A DNA stretch of 51,377 nucleotides from an uncultured Burkholderiaceae bacterium. Lineage in GTDB: Bacteria > Pseudomonadota > Gammaproteobacteria > Burkholderiales > Burkholderiaceae. The notes beneath the pieces were generated by a model. That model saw nothing but the letters and a program-made list of their open reading frames with translations, was not told the origin of the DNA and ran no database searches. The position numbers and the translations under genes are program-made. The stretch is from the NCBI GenBank assembly GCA_937862905.1, contig CALMCL010000016.1:1-51377 (forward strand), in the 5' to 3' direction. This document shows positions 8,285 to 18,618 of the stretch, piece by piece (positions within the stretch are counted from its first letter, which is position 1; every line of letters starts with the position of its first letter).

Positions 8285-10519
8285 ATGAACAGCTATAAAC
8301 GCCTGTGGGCCTTGCTCCTGATGACCGTGATGATCACGTTTGGATTGCTGGGTTATTATGGAAAAGAGGTGTATCGACAAGCACCGCCCATCCCCGATAA
8401 AATCACCACTGCATCGGGTAAAGTCCTCATGACACAAGACAGCATTTTAGATGGTCAAACCGCATGGCAATCCGTGGGCGGTATGCAATTGGGTTCAATT
8501 TGGGGACACGGCGCATACCAAGCACCCGATTGGACAGCCGATTGGCTGCATCGTGAACTGGTGGCTTGGTTGGATTTAGCGGCACAAGACACATTCCAAA
8601 AACCGCACGCTCAACTGAGCCCAGAACAACACAATCAATTGCAATTTATGCTCAAACAAGAGTATCGCAAAAATACTTTTGATGCCAGTACAGGTGTTGC
8701 CACGGTCAGCGATCGACGCGCACAAGCCATTGCTCAAACGGCCGATTATTACAGTCATTTATTCAGCGATGACCCTGCCTTGCGTCAAACGCGTGAACAC
8801 TACGCGATGAAAGAAAACACCTTGCCCGATGCCCATCGTCGGGCCCAGATGTCGCAGTTTTTCTTCTGGACGGCTTGGGCCGCCGCCACTGAACGGCCAA
8901 CCGGCGGTGCAACTTACACCAATAACTGGCCACATGAGCCTTTGATTGGCAATCAGCCCACCGCAGAAAACTGGATGTGGTCGATCGCATCAATTGTGGT
9001 TTTGATTTCAGGCATTGGTTTTTTGATCTGGTGTTGGTCTTTCTTCAGCACACACGATGAGGCGGATCCTATTGCCCCTGCGAAAGACCCGCTGAGCTTA
9101 GTCACCTTAACCCCGTCTCAAAAATCCTTGGGCAAATACCTGTTTGTGGTGGTGGCTTTACTGATGTTTCAAGTCCTGGATGGTGGTTTGACTGCGCATT
9201 ACACGGTTGAGGGTCAGGGTTTCTATGGGTTGAATCTGTCTGACATTTTGCCTTATGCGCTGACTCGGACATGGCACATTCAGAGTGCGTTGTTCTGGAT
9301 CGCGACAGGCTTCTTGGCCGCAGGCTTATTTTTAGCCCCCATCATCAATGGCGGTAAAGACCCAAAATATCAAAAATTGGGTGTAGACCTTTTGTTTTGG
9401 GCCTTGATTGTGGTGGTTGTGGGTTCTTTTGCGGGTCAATATTTGGCCATTGCTCAAAAAATGCCAGCCCATTTAAATTTCTGGTGGGGTCATCAAGGTT
9501 ACGAGTTTGTTGACTTGGGGCGTGGCTGGCAGATTGCCAAGTTTTTAGGTTTGGTCATTTGGTTGATTTTAATGATGCGTGGTATTTTGGGCGCCTTTCG
9601 CGCACCAGGGGACAAAAGCCTGTTGGCCTTGTTGACTGCTTCTGTGGTCGCCATTGGCTTGTTTTATGGCGCGGGTTTCTTCTACGGTGAACGCACAAAC
9701 CTGTCGGTGATGGAATACTGGCGTTGGTGGATTGTGCATTTGTGGGTCGAAGGCTTTTTTGAAGTGTTCGCCACCACAGCCTTGGCCTTCATTTTTTGCA
9801 GCATGGGTTTGGTGTCTAAACGTGCAGCAACGGCAGCCAGTCTGGGCTCAGCCTGTTTGTTCATGCTGGGTGGCATTCCAGGCACGTTCCATCACCTGTA
9901 TTTCTCAGGCACAACGACACCCGTTATGGCGATTGGCGCAACATTCAGTGCTTTGGAAGTCGTGCCCTTGGTTGTGTTGGGTCATGAGGCGTGGTCACAC
10001 TGGCGTTTACAACAAAGTGCGCCGTGGATGGATAAAGTCAAATGGCCTTTGTATTTCTTTGTTGCTGTGGCTTTTTGGAACATGCTGGGCGCCGGTGTCT
10101 TTGGTTTCTTAATCAACCCGCCCATCTCCCTGTACTACATACAGGGTTTGAACACCACGGCCAACCATGCGCATGCGGCATTGTTCGGTGTCTACGGTTT
10201 CTTGGCGCTTGGCTTCACTTTATTGGTGCTGCGCTACCTGCGCCCAAACCTGACGTTCAGCGAAGGTTTAATGAAAACCTCGTTCTATTGTTTGAATGGC
10301 GGCGTGCTGTTGATGCTCTTCACCAGCTTATTGCCGATTGGCGTCATTCAAGCCTACGCCAGTGTGGACAAAGGACTGTGGTATGCGCGCAGCGAGGGGT
10401 TTATGCAATCAGATGTGTTACAAACCTTGCGCTGGGCACGCACATTTGGTGATGTGGTCTTCATCATCGGTGCATTGGCTTTATTCCTTCAAGTGTGCAA
10501 AGGATTGCGCAAAAAATAA
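8285..10519 (+). CDS. norB: Quinol-dependent nitric oxide reductase (qNor)
   Basis: A single-subunit NO reductase of 744 residues that reduces 2 NO to N2O with electrons from quinol, in the inner membrane. The N-terminal extension has a first helix and a periplasmic domain with WQSVGGMQLGSIWGHGAYQAPDW, which replaces the NorC subunit. The haem-copper-oxidase-like core then follows with about a dozen helices. The metal-site region is visible in VHLWVEGFFEVF (near residue 485), FHHLYFSG (near 535) and NHAHAALFGVYGF (near 626). Two ATGs lie side by side; GGAG is six bases before the second (8285), which is chosen. The gene stands alone with its own Dnr-type promoter and terminator. Without other denitrification genes in view it may serve in NO detoxification. 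Confidence 0.95.
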   Translation: MNSYKRLWALLLMTVMITFGLLGYYGKEVYRQAPPIPDKITTASGKVLMTQDSILDGQTAWQSVGGMQLGSIWGHGAYQAPDWTADWLHRELVAWLDLAAQDTFQKPHAQLSPEQHNQLQFMLKQEYRKNTFDASTGVATVSDRRAQAIAQTADYYSHLFSDDPALRQTREHYAMKENTLPDAHRRAQMSQFFFWTAWAAATERPTGGATYTNNWPHEPLIGNQPTAENWMWSIASIVVLISGIGFLIWCWSFFSTHDEADPIAPAKDPLSLVTLTPSQKSLGKYLFVVVALLMFQVLDGGLTAHYTVEGQGFYGLNLSDILPYALTRTWHIQSALFWIATGFLAAGLFLAPIINGGKDPKYQKLGVDLLFWALIVVVVGSFAGQYLAIAQKMPAHLNFWWGHQGYEFVDLGRGWQIAKFLGLVIWLILMMRGILGAFRAPGDKSLLALLTASVVAIGLFYGAGFFYGERTNLSVMEYWRWWIVHLWVEGFFEVFATTALAFIFCSMGLVSKRAATAASLGSACLFMLGGIPGTFHHLYFSGTTTPVMAIGATFSALEVVPLVVLGHEAWSHWRLQQSAPWMDKVKWPLYFFVAVAFWNMLGAGVFGFLINPPISLYYIQGLNTTANHAHAALFGVYGFLALGFTLLVLRYLRPNLTFSEGLMKTSFYCLNGGVLLMLFTSLLPIGVIQAYASVDKGLWYARSEGFMQSDVLQTLRWARTFGDVVFIIGALALFLQVCKGLRKK

Positions 10520-10547
10520 AAAAAGCGGCCTTGAGCCGCTTTTTTTA
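10520..10547 (+). terminator. Rho-independent terminator of norB
   Basis: AAAAGCGGC-CTTGA-GCCGCTTTT with a run of T directly after the norB stop codon. Confidence 0.92.
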
Positions 10548-10632
10548 TTTCCAATTCCAACAACCATCAATCCCAATTGACGTCTCGGAGGTGTTGACCT
10601 TAACGGAACAAGATGACCTCATTCGCCAATTC

Positions 10633-12060
10633 TTACTTGTCAGTCCATTGGGTGTGGTGGCTGCCTTCTTGCCCAACCAATTCATACGTGTGTGCGCCGA
10701 AGTAATCGCGTTGCGCTTGAATCACATTGGATGGCATGCGTGCACTGCGCAAGCTGTCAAAGTAGCCCACGGTCGATGCCAATGCAGGCGTTGCAATGCC
10801 AGCCCCCACAGTGGCCATCACCACCTGACGTGCATCGGTTTGTAAACCATTGATCAAATGTGCAATATCGTTGTCCAACAGCAGGTGTGCGAGCTGCGCG
10901 TCTTTTTTATACGCATTGAACATTTGACCTAAAAAACGTGAGCGAATGATGCAGCCACCACGCCAAATTTTGGTGATCTCCGCCATGTTCAACTCGTACT
11001 TATACTCTACTGATGCACGGTTCAACATGTGCATGCCTTGGGCATAGCTCATGACCATGGCAAAATAAAAAGCCTGCTCCAATTGTTTCAAAAACACCGC
11101 GTGATCAACGTTCAATGGCGTGCTTGCTTGTGCATATAGGGGTGATATCTCCACGCGCAAAGCCTTATATTTTGACAAATCACGCATGGCGACAGCGGTA
11201 TCAACCGTTGGCAAAGGCGTTTCTAAATCCATCGCCACTTGCGATGTCCACTTGCCCGTGCCTTTGGCACGCGCTTCATCCTTGATGTCATCCACCAAAG
11301 CATGGGTCGAACCGGGGGTTTTGTAACGCAAAATATCACGCGTGATTTCAATCAAAAACGATTGCAAACGCCCTTCATTCCACTCGGCAAACACATCCGC
11401 AATCGACTCATTGCTCATCTGTAAGCCATTTTTCATGATGGCGTAGGTTTCTGAAATCAACTGCATCAAACCATACTCGATGCCGTTGTGCACCATTTTG
11501 ACAAAATGTCCTGCTGAACCGGGTCCCATATAAGCCACACAAGGCTCACCATCAACTTTGGCCGCAATCGCCTCCAAGGTCGGTTTCATAATGGCGTAGG
11601 CCTCATGATCGCCACCAGGCATCATGCTCGGGCCGCGGCGTGCACCCTCCTCACCACCCGACACACCCATGCCAAAAAAGTGTAATCCCTTGTCTTTTAA
11701 ATACGCCGCGCGGCGATCCGTGTCAGTGAAATAAGAATTGCCACCGTCAATCAACACATCACCTTGATCCAACAAGGGCAACAACTCTTCAATCACGGCA
11801 TCCACAATTTTACCTGCAGGCACCAGCATCATGATGGCGCGCGGTGTTTTCAAACTGTGAACAAAAGATTGAATGTCAGTGAAACCTTTGACCGCATCCA
11901 CCTTGCCTTCACTTTCAAGCAAAGCCACTTTGGTGGCGTCTTTGTCGTAACCCGCGCCCGCAAAACCGTTGTCGGCGATGTTCAACAACAAATTGCGCCC
12001 CATCGTCCCGAGACCAATCATGCCAAAATCATATTGTGTGTTAAGGGTTGGATTATCCAT
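10633..12060 (-). CDS. gnd: 6-phosphogluconate dehydrogenase, decarboxylating
   Basis: A 475-residue enzyme of the oxidative pentose phosphate pathway: 6-phosphogluconate + NADP+ to ribulose 5-phosphate + CO2 + NADPH. The nucleotide-binding GLGTMGRNLLLN lies near residue 16, the substrate signature GVSGGEEGARRGPSMMPGG near 133-151, and the catalytic KMVHNGIEYG near 190. Length and domain order match the long (homodimeric, about 470-residue) class. It is a single gene, reading toward the norB terminator and preceded by the clpB terminator. Confidence 0.96.
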   Translation of the reverse strand: MDNPTLNTQYDFGMIGLGTMGRNLLLNIADNGFAGAGYDKDATKVALLESEGKVDAVKGFTDIQSFVHSLKTPRAIMMLVPAGKIVDAVIEELLPLLDQGDVLIDGGNSYFTDTDRRAAYLKDKGLHFFGMGVSGGEEGARRGPSMMPGGDHEAYAIMKPTLEAIAAKVDGEPCVAYMGPGSAGHFVKMVHNGIEYGLMQLISETYAIMKNGLQMSNESIADVFAEWNEGRLQSFLIEITRDILRYKTPGSTHALVDDIKDEARAKGTGKWTSQVAMDLETPLPTVDTAVAMRDLSKYKALRVEISPLYAQASTPLNVDHAVFLKQLEQAFYFAMVMSYAQGMHMLNRASVEYKYELNMAEITKIWRGGCIIRSRFLGQMFNAYKKDAQLAHLLLDNDIAHLINGLQTDARQVVMATVGAGIATPALASTVGYFDSLRSARMPSNVIQAQRDYFGAHTYELVGQEGSHHTQWTDK

Positions 12061-12116
12061 GGTGTGCTTTCAAAAAAATGGGTGATCGCGAAATCCGCTG
12101 TGGGTCTTGTTTAAAA

Positions 12117-12148
12117 TGCAGCCGCTCACATTTAAGCGAGCGGCTGCA
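12117..12148 (-). terminator. Rho-independent terminator of clpB
   Basis: TGCAGCCGCTC / GAGCGGCTGCA, an 11-bp perfect stem with a 10-nt loop, followed on the minus strand by TTTT. It lies about 40 bp past the clpB stop. Confidence 0.88.
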
Positions 12149-12188
12149 AAAACCAACAAATCAAATAAGGTTCGCGTAAGCTTGTATT

Positions 12189-14771
12189 TTACACAAACAC
12201 AAAACCTTCCGCACCATGATCCACCGTCACCACCGATTTTGGCAGGTATTTCCCAGCCAAGATCAGTCGAGCCAGTGGGTTTTCGATGTATTGACTGATC
12301 GCCCGTTTCAATGGACGTGCACCATAAGCGGCATCAAAACCAGCTTCCGCAATCGCAGCCAGAGCCGCAGGCGTGACATTCAGGATCAAATCTTGACCCG
12401 CCATGCGTTTCGCCAACAACTGCAATTGAATTTTTGCAATGCCTTGAATGTTTTGCGCACTCAAATGATGGAAAATCACGACTTCGTCAATGCGGTTGAT
12501 GAACTCGGGTCGGAAATATTGTTTCACTTCATTCATCACCGCCGTTTGTACCACATCGCTGCTCGAACCTGCCAAACGGGCAATTTCTTGTGAACCCAAG
12601 TTCGAGGTCATGACAATGACCGTATTTTTGAAATCCACAGTGCGGCCTTGACCATCGGTCATTCGACCATCGTCGAGGGCCTGCAATAAAACATTGAACA
12701 CATCGGGATGTGCTTTCTCAACCTCATCCAACAAAATCACACTGTATGGTTTGCGACGCACGGCTTCAGTCAAATACCCACCCGACTCATAACCGACGTA
12801 ACCCGGTGGCGCACCAATCAATCGCGCGACAGAATGTTTCTCCATGTACTCAGACATGTCGACGCGAATCAAATGGTCTTCTGAGTCAAACAAGAATGAC
12901 GCCAAGGCTTTGCACAACTCGGTTTTACCCACGCCTGTTGGCCCTAAAAACAGGAACGACCCGTAGGGTTTATAGGGATCAGACAAACCTGCACGTGAAC
13001 GCGTGATCACGTCAGCGACGCGTTGTACAGGCTCGTCTTGCCCCACCACACGCTCATGCAAATAGTCCGCCATCGCCAGCAATTTTTCACGCTCGCCTTG
13101 CAGCATTTTTGACACAGGAATGCCTGTCGAACGGCTGATGACCTCAGCAATTTCATCCACACCGACCTGTGTTTTGAGCAGACGAGGTTTGGTTTGCTCG
13201 CTTTGTTCCGCACTTTCAGTCTCTTTCAGTTGGCGCTCAAGTTCTGGCAGTTGACCGTATTGAATTTCCGCAACTTTATCGAACAAACCTTGACGCTGTA
13301 ACTCCACCATTTCACCACGCAACGCATCAATTTTCTCTTTGATGTTGGCCGAACCTTGCGCTTGTGCTTTTTCACGTCGCCATTCTTCATCCAAATCGGC
13401 AAGCTCTTTCTCCAAGCCGTCCATTTCTTCTTCAAGCAAAGACAAACGTTCAACAGAAGCGTCATCGGTTTCGCGCTTGAGGGCTTCGCGTTCGATTTTC
13501 AATTGAATCAAACGGCGTTCGAGTTTATCAAGCAACTCAGGCTTCGAATCAATTTCAATTTTGATGCGCGCCGCCGCTTCATCGATCAAATCAATCGCCT
13601 TATCAGGTAAAAAGCGGTCGGTAATGTAGCGGTGTGACAAGGTCGCCGCTGCGACAATCGCAGGGTCGGTGATGTCCACGCCGTGATGCACTTCGTATTT
13701 CTCTTGCAAGCCGCGCAAAATTGCAATGGTTGATTCGACGCTCGGTTCTTCGACCAAAACCTTTTGGAAACGACGCTCCAAGGCCGCGTCTTTTTCGAGC
13801 GAGCTGCGGTATTCGTTCAAAGTCGTCGCGCCGATGCAGTGCAAATCACCACGGGCGAGCGCGGGTTTGAGCATATTGCCCGCGTCAATCGAGCCTTCGG
13901 CCTTGCCCGCGCCGACCATGGTGTGAATTTCATCAATGAACATGATAGTTTGACCTGCGTCTTGTTCGACTTCGTTGAGCACGGCTTTCAGGCGTTCTTC
14001 AAAGTCACCACGGTACTTCGCGCCCGCCAACAAGGCGGCCATGTCGAGCACGAGGATGCGCTTGTCTTTCAGGCTGTCGGGCACTTCGCCATTGACGATG
14101 CGCTGCGCCAAACCTTCAACAATCGCGGTTTTACCCACGCCTGGCTCACCGATGAGCACGGGGTTGTTTTTTGAACGGCGTTGCAAAATTTGAATCGTGC
14201 GGCGAATTTCATCATCGCGCCCAATCACGGGGTCGAGTTTGCCACTGCGCGCACGCTCAGTTAAATCTAAAGTGTATTTCTTCAGGGCCTCACGTTGGCC
14301 TTCGGCGTTTGGATTGTCCACGTTTTTTCCTTTACGAATGGATTCGATAGCGGCCATCAAGGTTTTTTCGTTCAAACCCATGGCATTGAGTTGTTTTTTG
14401 AGTGGGTTGCGGCTGTCGTTGTCGAGCAAGGCGACCAAAAACATTTCGGACGCCACATAACTGTCACCGTACTGCTTGGCGTGCTTTTCTGCGCGTTGCA
14501 ACAAGCCGACCAGCTCGCTCGAAAGCATCGGTGGGTTCGAGCTCGAGGCCACCGTCGGCAAATCGGCCACGGCCTGCTTGACCATGGCCTTCACGCGCGC
14601 CAAATCAACGCCCGTGTAACGCAGCAACGCAGGCACGCCACCGTCCAAATCCGCCATCATCGCCGCGAACACATGCGCCGCTTCAATGCTCGGCTGGCTT
14701 TTTTCCTGCGCCAAGATTTGGGCGTTTTGCAACGCCGTTTGAAAACTACTGGTAAATTGTTCAAAATTCAT
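12189..14771 (-). CDS. clpB: ClpB disaggregase
   Basis: An 860-residue Hsp100 chaperone that pulls proteins out of aggregates together with DnaK, in the cytoplasm. The double Clp N domain is at about residues 1-145. The first AAA+ module has GEPGVGKTA near 206, then comes the long coiled-coil M domain (about 410-530), and the second module has GPTGVGKTE near 606 and the Walker [10 protein letters not shown]. Full length and uninterrupted. The ribosome site AAAAGGAGAGG is strong. The promoter is a clear RpoH type, so it should be heat-induced. Confidence 0.98.
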   Translation of the reverse strand: MNFEQFTSSFQTALQNAQILAQEKSQPSIEAAHVFAAMMADLDGGVPALLRYTGVDLARVKAMVKQAVADLPTVASSSNPPMLSSELVGLLQRAEKHAKQYGDSYVASEMFLVALLDNDSRNPLKKQLNAMGLNEKTLMAAIESIRKGKNVDNPNAEGQREALKKYTLDLTERARSGKLDPVIGRDDEIRRTIQILQRRSKNNPVLIGEPGVGKTAIVEGLAQRIVNGEVPDSLKDKRILVLDMAALLAGAKYRGDFEERLKAVLNEVEQDAGQTIMFIDEIHTMVGAGKAEGSIDAGNMLKPALARGDLHCIGATTLNEYRSSLEKDAALERRFQKVLVEEPSVESTIAILRGLQEKYEVHHGVDITDPAIVAAATLSHRYITDRFLPDKAIDLIDEAAARIKIEIDSKPELLDKLERRLIQLKIEREALKRETDDASVERLSLLEEEMDGLEKELADLDEEWRREKAQAQGSANIKEKIDALRGEMVELQRQGLFDKVAEIQYGQLPELERQLKETESAEQSEQTKPRLLKTQVGVDEIAEVISRSTGIPVSKMLQGEREKLLAMADYLHERVVGQDEPVQRVADVITRSRAGLSDPYKPYGSFLFLGPTGVGKTELCKALASFLFDSEDHLIRVDMSEYMEKHSVARLIGAPPGYVGYESGGYLTEAVRRKPYSVILLDEVEKAHPDVFNVLLQALDDGRMTDGQGRTVDFKNTVIVMTSNLGSQEIARLAGSSSDVVQTAVMNEVKQYFRPEFINRIDEVVIFHHLSAQNIQGIAKIQLQLLAKRMAGQDLILNVTPAALAAIAEAGFDAAYGARPLKRAISQYIENPLARLILAGKYLPKSVVTVDHGAEGFVFV

Positions 14772-14799
14772 TTCAGACCTCTCCTTTTGTATTTTTATT

Positions 14800-14827
14800 A
14801 TTTGGGGACACTACAATTTTTTTCAAG
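14800..14827 (-). promoter_or_regulatory. RpoH (sigma-32) heat-shock promoter of clpB
   Basis: On the minus strand CTTGAAA (14827-14821) and CCCCAAAT (14807-14800) are separated by 13 bases, a near-exact fit to the sigma-32 consensus CTTGAAA / CCCCATNT. It would start transcription about 20 bp before the clpB ATG. Confidence 0.9.
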
Positions 14828-15013
14828 TTAAATTTTACTCCTTAGTTGTCAAAGTTTTATTACTTTTGCAACCATGTGCCCTCTCAAATCTATTGCATGA
14901 AACCATGTCTTCAAGAACATTAAAAAAACGACATAAAGTCACTTTTTTATAAATTGACTTTTCCTTACACACAACCCCTCCAAACATGACAACCAGCTGT
15001 CAACACTTGTGTC

Positions 15014-15823
15014 TCATTCTCGCACCATCAACAACTCACCATTTGGGTAGTGGTACGCCGTCAAATCCCGCCCCCATACACACCCCGTGTCCAAGCACGT
15101 TGTGTTGTATGCCCGATGAAAGCCCAGAGCAGACCAGTGCCCAAAAAATATCGGCGTGTCCCCTGTTTTGCGTCCAGGCATGGCGAACCATGGTCGTAAA
15201 TTGTTGGGCACATCGGTCAACTCGCCTTTAAATTTAAACTCAATCCCGCCGTTCGCGTCACACACGCGCAGCCGCGTGAATGTGTTGGTGATGACCCGCA
15301 GGCGTTCATCACCGATCAAGCTGTCCGACCAGCGATTGGGCTCGTTGCCAAAAATGCTTTTCAAGCGTTTTTTATAATCATCACTGCGCAAAACCGACTC
15401 CAGCTCACGGGCGTAACTGAGCGTGTCAGCCAGCGTCCATGACGGCAAAACACCTGCATGCACCATCAATACGCCATGCTCATAGTGCGCCACGGGCTGA
15501 AAGCGCAACCAATCAAGCCACTCCTCCAAGTCTGGCGCTGCCAACAGTGCATCCAAGGTATCCGACTTGCCCAAAGTCCGCGCACCCGCAGCCACCGCCA
15601 GCAAATGAATGTCATGATTGCCCAGCACCACACGTGCTCGCGAACCCAATGCTTTCACTTGCCGCAGCACCCCCAACGAGTCAGCCCCTCGATTGACCAA
15701 ATCACCACACAACCAAATCGCCCGCCCCTCAGGGATGCGTTGGATAAGACGCTTTAATGCATTTGCACAACCCTGCACATCACCCACAAGGTAAAAATCA
15801 GATTCAGACATAAACTCAGACAT
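15014..15823 (-). CDS. apaH: Symmetrical diadenosine tetraphosphatase
   Basis: A 269-residue metallophosphatase that splits Ap4A into two ADP, limiting alarmone build-up and RNA capping by NpN nucleotides. The two-metal site is visible as GDVQGC (residues 14-19), GDLVNRG (near 45) and LGNHDIHLL (near 72). Several starts are possible; the ATG at 15823 has GTGGA five bases upstream and gives a length near the E. coli enzyme (about 280). It lies upstream of clpB in the same direction but is separated by 240 bp that hold the clpB promoter, so they are probably not one operon. Confidence 0.92.
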   Translation of the reverse strand: MSEFMSESDFYLVGDVQGCANALKRLIQRIPEGRAIWLCGDLVNRGADSLGVLRQVKALGSRARVVLGNHDIHLLAVAAGARTLGKSDTLDALLAAPDLEEWLDWLRFQPVAHYEHGVLMVHAGVLPSWTLADTLSYARELESVLRSDDYKKRLKSIFGNEPNRWSDSLIGDERLRVITNTFTRLRVCDANGGIEFKFKGELTDVPNNLRPWFAMPGRKTGDTPIFFGHWSALGFHRAYNTTCLDTGCVWGRDLTAYHYPNGELLMVRE

Positions 15824-15948
15824 AACATTCCACTTCATTGATAAAATCAAAACACAGTCGCGGCACACCCTCACGTTCAGAAAGCGTATCATTCGGCTCG
15901 CTCACTTCAAAAAACAAGTGTAGTGTATCTATCTTCAAACGTTTTTGC

Positions 15949-15979
15949 TAAAATGTCGCACAGTTTTGGGTTCTGTGCG
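15949..15979 (+). promoter_or_regulatory. Possible promoter and leader hairpin of the polysaccharide operon
   Basis: A -10-like TAAAAT (15949-15954) is followed at once by the perfect inverted repeat CGCACAG-N9-CTGTGCG (15957-15979). The -35 region is poor. The repeat could be an operator over the transcription start or a 5' mRNA hairpin. The wzm GTG start is at 16014. Confidence 0.35.
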
Positions 15980-16013
15980 TCAACATGCCATTAATAAGTA
16001 CATTGGAAAATAA

Positions 16014-16784
16014 GTGACCGATTTCATCAAATGCTTCACCTCCCCTCAACAATGGTGGACCCTTGCAATGTTTGACATCAAACAACGCTACCGCCGTTCA
16101 ACACTTGGGCCCCTGTGGATGACCTTGAGCACAGGCATCATGGTGGGCACCTTAGGGGTCTTATGGTCAACCCTATTTAAAACGGACATTCAAGAATTCA
16201 TGCCTTTTTTTGCGGCAGGTTTGATTCTGTGGACTTTTTTATCGGGTCAAATCATTGAAGCCTGTACAGGCTACACCCAATTTGAAGGTTACATCAAGCA
16301 AATCAACTTACCATTGCCGTTGTATCTATTGCGCATCTGGTCACGCAATATGATCATATTGGCACACAATATGTTGGTGTTCATCGTCATCTGGATGGTG
16401 TTTGGCTTCACATGGACGCCCAACCCACTCATGCTGATTCTGGGCTTTGCCCTCATGTCGCTCGTGGTGTTTTTTGCCTCCATTCCCATCGCCATTTTAT
16501 GCACACGTTTCCGAGACATCACACCCATCATCCAAAGTCTCGTTCAAGTGCTGTATTTTTTCACCCCCATCATGTGGCAACCGAAAACCTTGCCACAACA
16601 ATACGCCTATTTGGCTGAATACAACCCGATTCATCATTTGATGGAATTGGTTCGCGCGCCCATGCTCGGTCAAACCGCAACCCTCGATTCATGGTTGTGG
16701 TCGTTCGGCTTATTGGCATTTTTCTTTGTAGCGGCTGTTGTCATGCACAATCGCTATCGCACCCGCGTTGCGTATTGGCTGTAA
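16014..16784 (+). CDS. wzm: ABC-2 polysaccharide export permease (Wzm)
   Basis: A 256-residue ABC-2 type permease with about six membrane helices and the short N-terminal RYRRSTLGPLWMTL stretch that marks the O-antigen/capsule exporters. It forms the membrane channel through which a finished, lipid-linked polysaccharide crosses the inner membrane, powered by Wzt encoded next. The start is GTG with TTGGA six bases before. It is the first gene of a 14-kb operon of sugar-nucleotide and glycosyltransferase genes, which supports O-antigen-like rather than teichoic acid export. Confidence 0.92.
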   Translation: MTDFIKCFTSPQQWWTLAMFDIKQRYRRSTLGPLWMTLSTGIMVGTLGVLWSTLFKTDIQEFMPFFAAGLILWTFLSGQIIEACTGYTQFEGYIKQINLPLPLYLLRIWSRNMIILAHNMLVFIVIWMVFGFTWTPNPLMLILGFALMSLVVFFASIPIAILCTRFRDITPIIQSLVQVLYFFTPIMWQPKTLPQQYAYLAEYNPIHHLMELVRAPMLGQTATLDSWLWSFGLLAFFFVAAVVMHNRYRTRVAYWL

Positions 16785-16795
16785 AAGGACTTCTC

Positions 16796-17527
16796 ATGAC
16801 AGCACACATCATTGCTAAAAACGTCGGTGTCGAATTTCCTATTTTCAACAGCAGCCACCGTTCTTTGAAAAAAAGCATTTTAAATGCCACAACGGGCGGA
16901 CGAGTCGCCAAGGACAGCAAAAACCATGTGGTTGTGCGCGCCCTTGATGGCATCAATTTGGAATTTCACCCAGGCGACCGGGTCGGTCTGGTTGGACACA
17001 ATGGCTCAGGCAAAACCACGTTACTGCGCGTGCTGTCTGGGGTGTATGCACCCACACAAGGTGAGCTTTCAACCCAAGGCAGCATTGCCACGTTGCTTGA
17101 TGTGAGTTTGGGCATGGATGGCGAGGCCACGGGTTATGAAAATATCCGCATCCGTGGTTTGCTGATGGGGTTGTCCATGGCGCAAATTGATGCACAAATT
17201 GACGAAATCGCAGCATTCACCGATTTGGGTGAGTATTTAGACATGCCCATGCGCACCTACTCTTCGGGTATGACTGTTCGTTTGGGCTTTGCAGTGTCCA
17301 CCAGTGTTCATGCCGATATTGTCATCATGGATGAATGGCTGTCTGTTGGTGATGCTGATTTTCAACTCAAAGCCACGCAACGTTTGAACGACATGGTGAA
17401 TCGCGCTTCAATTTTGATTTTGGCATCACACAGTATGGATTTGGTTGAAAAAACATGTAACAAAATCATACGCATGGAGCATGGCAAAATCGCAGAGATT
17501 TACGAGAACACGTTTATCGCTGTTTGA
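16796..17527 (+). CDS. wzt: ABC polysaccharide export ATPase (short Wzt)
   Basis: A 243-residue ATPase paired with Wzm. Walker A GHNGSGKTT is near residues 67-75, the signature YSSGMTVRLGFA near 155-166, Walker B IVIMDEWLSVGDADF near 175, and the H-loop ASHSMDL near 215. The chain stops after the nucleotide-binding domain: the C-terminal carbohydrate-binding domain that lets many Wzt proteins select a capped glycan is missing, as in Klebsiella O2a-type systems. The true start is the ATG at 16796 with AGGA six bases upstream; an upstream in-frame start would overlap wzm. It follows wzm by 11 bp. Confidence 0.92.
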   Translation: MTAHIIAKNVGVEFPIFNSSHRSLKKSILNATTGGRVAKDSKNHVVVRALDGINLEFHPGDRVGLVGHNGSGKTTLLRVLSGVYAPTQGELSTQGSIATLLDVSLGMDGEATGYENIRIRGLLMGLSMAQIDAQIDEIAAFTDLGEYLDMPMRTYSSGMTVRLGFAVSTSVHADIVIMDEWLSVGDADFQLKATQRLNDMVNRASILILASHSMDLVEKTCNKIIRMEHGKIAEIYENTFIAV

Positions 17528-17545
17528 AACACACAGGAGAAATAA

Positions 17546-18616
17546 ATGATTCTAGTGACAGGCGGTGCAGGTTTTATTGGCGGCAACTTTGTGTTGCAAT
17601 GGTTTGCGGGCGAGCACAACGAGCCATTGGTCAATGTGGACAAACTGACTTATGCGGGCAATTTAGACACCCTATCGAGCATCTCTGAACGCGATGACTA
17701 TTTTTTTGAAAAAGTGGACATTGCCGATGAAGTCGAAATCAAACGCATCATCGCCCAATACAAACCCCGTGCCATTGTGCATTTTGCTGCAGAATCTCAT
17801 GTGGATCGTTCGATCACCGACCCCGGTGCGTTTGTGCGCACCAATGTGGTGGGCACATTCAATTTACTTGAGCAAGCGCGCCATTACTGGAACGATTTGC
17901 CTGAGCCACAAAAATCAGAATTTCGTTTTTTACACGTCTCCACCGATGAGGTGTACGGCACCTTAGAAGCGAATGATCCCGCTTTTTGCGAAACCACCCC
18001 ATACCAACCCAACAGCCCATACTCCGCCTCAAAAGCAGGCTCAGACATGCTGGTGCGTGCGTATTACCACACGTATGGTTTTCCTGTCGTCACCACGAAC
18101 TGCTCAAACAACTACGGTCCCTATCAATTCCCTGAGAAACTGATTCCCGTGGTCATTTTGAATGCGCTCGCTGGCAAACCCCTGCCGATTTATGGCAATG
18201 GTCAAAACATCCGAGACTGGTTGTACGTGGGCGATCACTGTGCGGCCATTCGTTTGGCTTTAGCCAACGGCCGCTTGGGCGAAACTTATGTGGTGGGCGG
18301 CATTAACGAAAAAACCAACATGGAAGTGGTTCATTCGATTTGCAACATCCTCGATGAGGTGCGTCCACGCGACGCAGGCTCATATGCAGAACAAATCACT
18401 TTTGTCAAAGACCGCCCGGGTCACGATGCCCGATATGCGATCAATCCCGAAAAAATTCAAGCAGAACTCGGTTTCAAACCTGCACACACCTTTGAAACAG
18501 GACTGCGCGAAACCGTGTTGTGGTATTTAAATAACAACGAATGGATCACCCGAGTTCAAACGGGAGAATACACCCAATGGGTTGACCAACATTATGCGCA
18601 AGCACGAGGGGTATAA
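17546..18616 (+). CDS. rfbB: dTDP-glucose 4,6-dehydratase
   Basis: A 356-residue extended short-chain dehydrogenase (RmlB), second step of dTDP-L-rhamnose synthesis: dTDP-glucose to dTDP-4-keto-6-deoxyglucose with bound NAD+. The NAD motif [10 protein letters not shown] is at residues 6-15, the catalytic STDEVYG near 132-138, and the YSASKAGSD (Tyr-x3-Lys) near 160. CAGGAG precedes the ATG. First of a four-gene rfbBACD set with very tight spacing. Confidence 0.96.
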   Translation: MILVTGGAGFIGGNFVLQWFAGEHNEPLVNVDKLTYAGNLDTLSSISERDDYFFEKVDIADEVEIKRIIAQYKPRAIVHFAAESHVDRSITDPGAFVRTNVVGTFNLLEQARHYWNDLPEPQKSEFRFLHVSTDEVYGTLEANDPAFCETTPYQPNSPYSASKAGSDMLVRAYYHTYGFPVVTTNCSNNYGPYQFPEKLIPVVILNALAGKPLPIYGNGQNIRDWLYVGDHCAAIRLALANGRLGETYVVGGINEKTNMEVVHSICNILDEVRPRDAGSYAEQITFVKDRPGHDARYAINPEKIQAELGFKPAHTFETGLRETVLWYLNNNEWITRVQTGEYTQWVDQHYAQARGV

Positions 18617-18618
18617 CC

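Noticed and set aside
13764..14831. Long plus-strand open frames opposite clpB
   Set aside because: ClpB motifs run unbroken on the minus strand; the plus-strand frames have biased, feature-free sequence.
14988..15003. Short inverted repeat TGACA-N6-TGTCA as an apaH terminator
   Set aside because: The stem is only five pairs with no T-run.
16691..16795. 35-residue N-terminal extension of Wzt
   Set aside because: It overlaps wzm and the ribosome site AGGA lies before the ATG at 16796.
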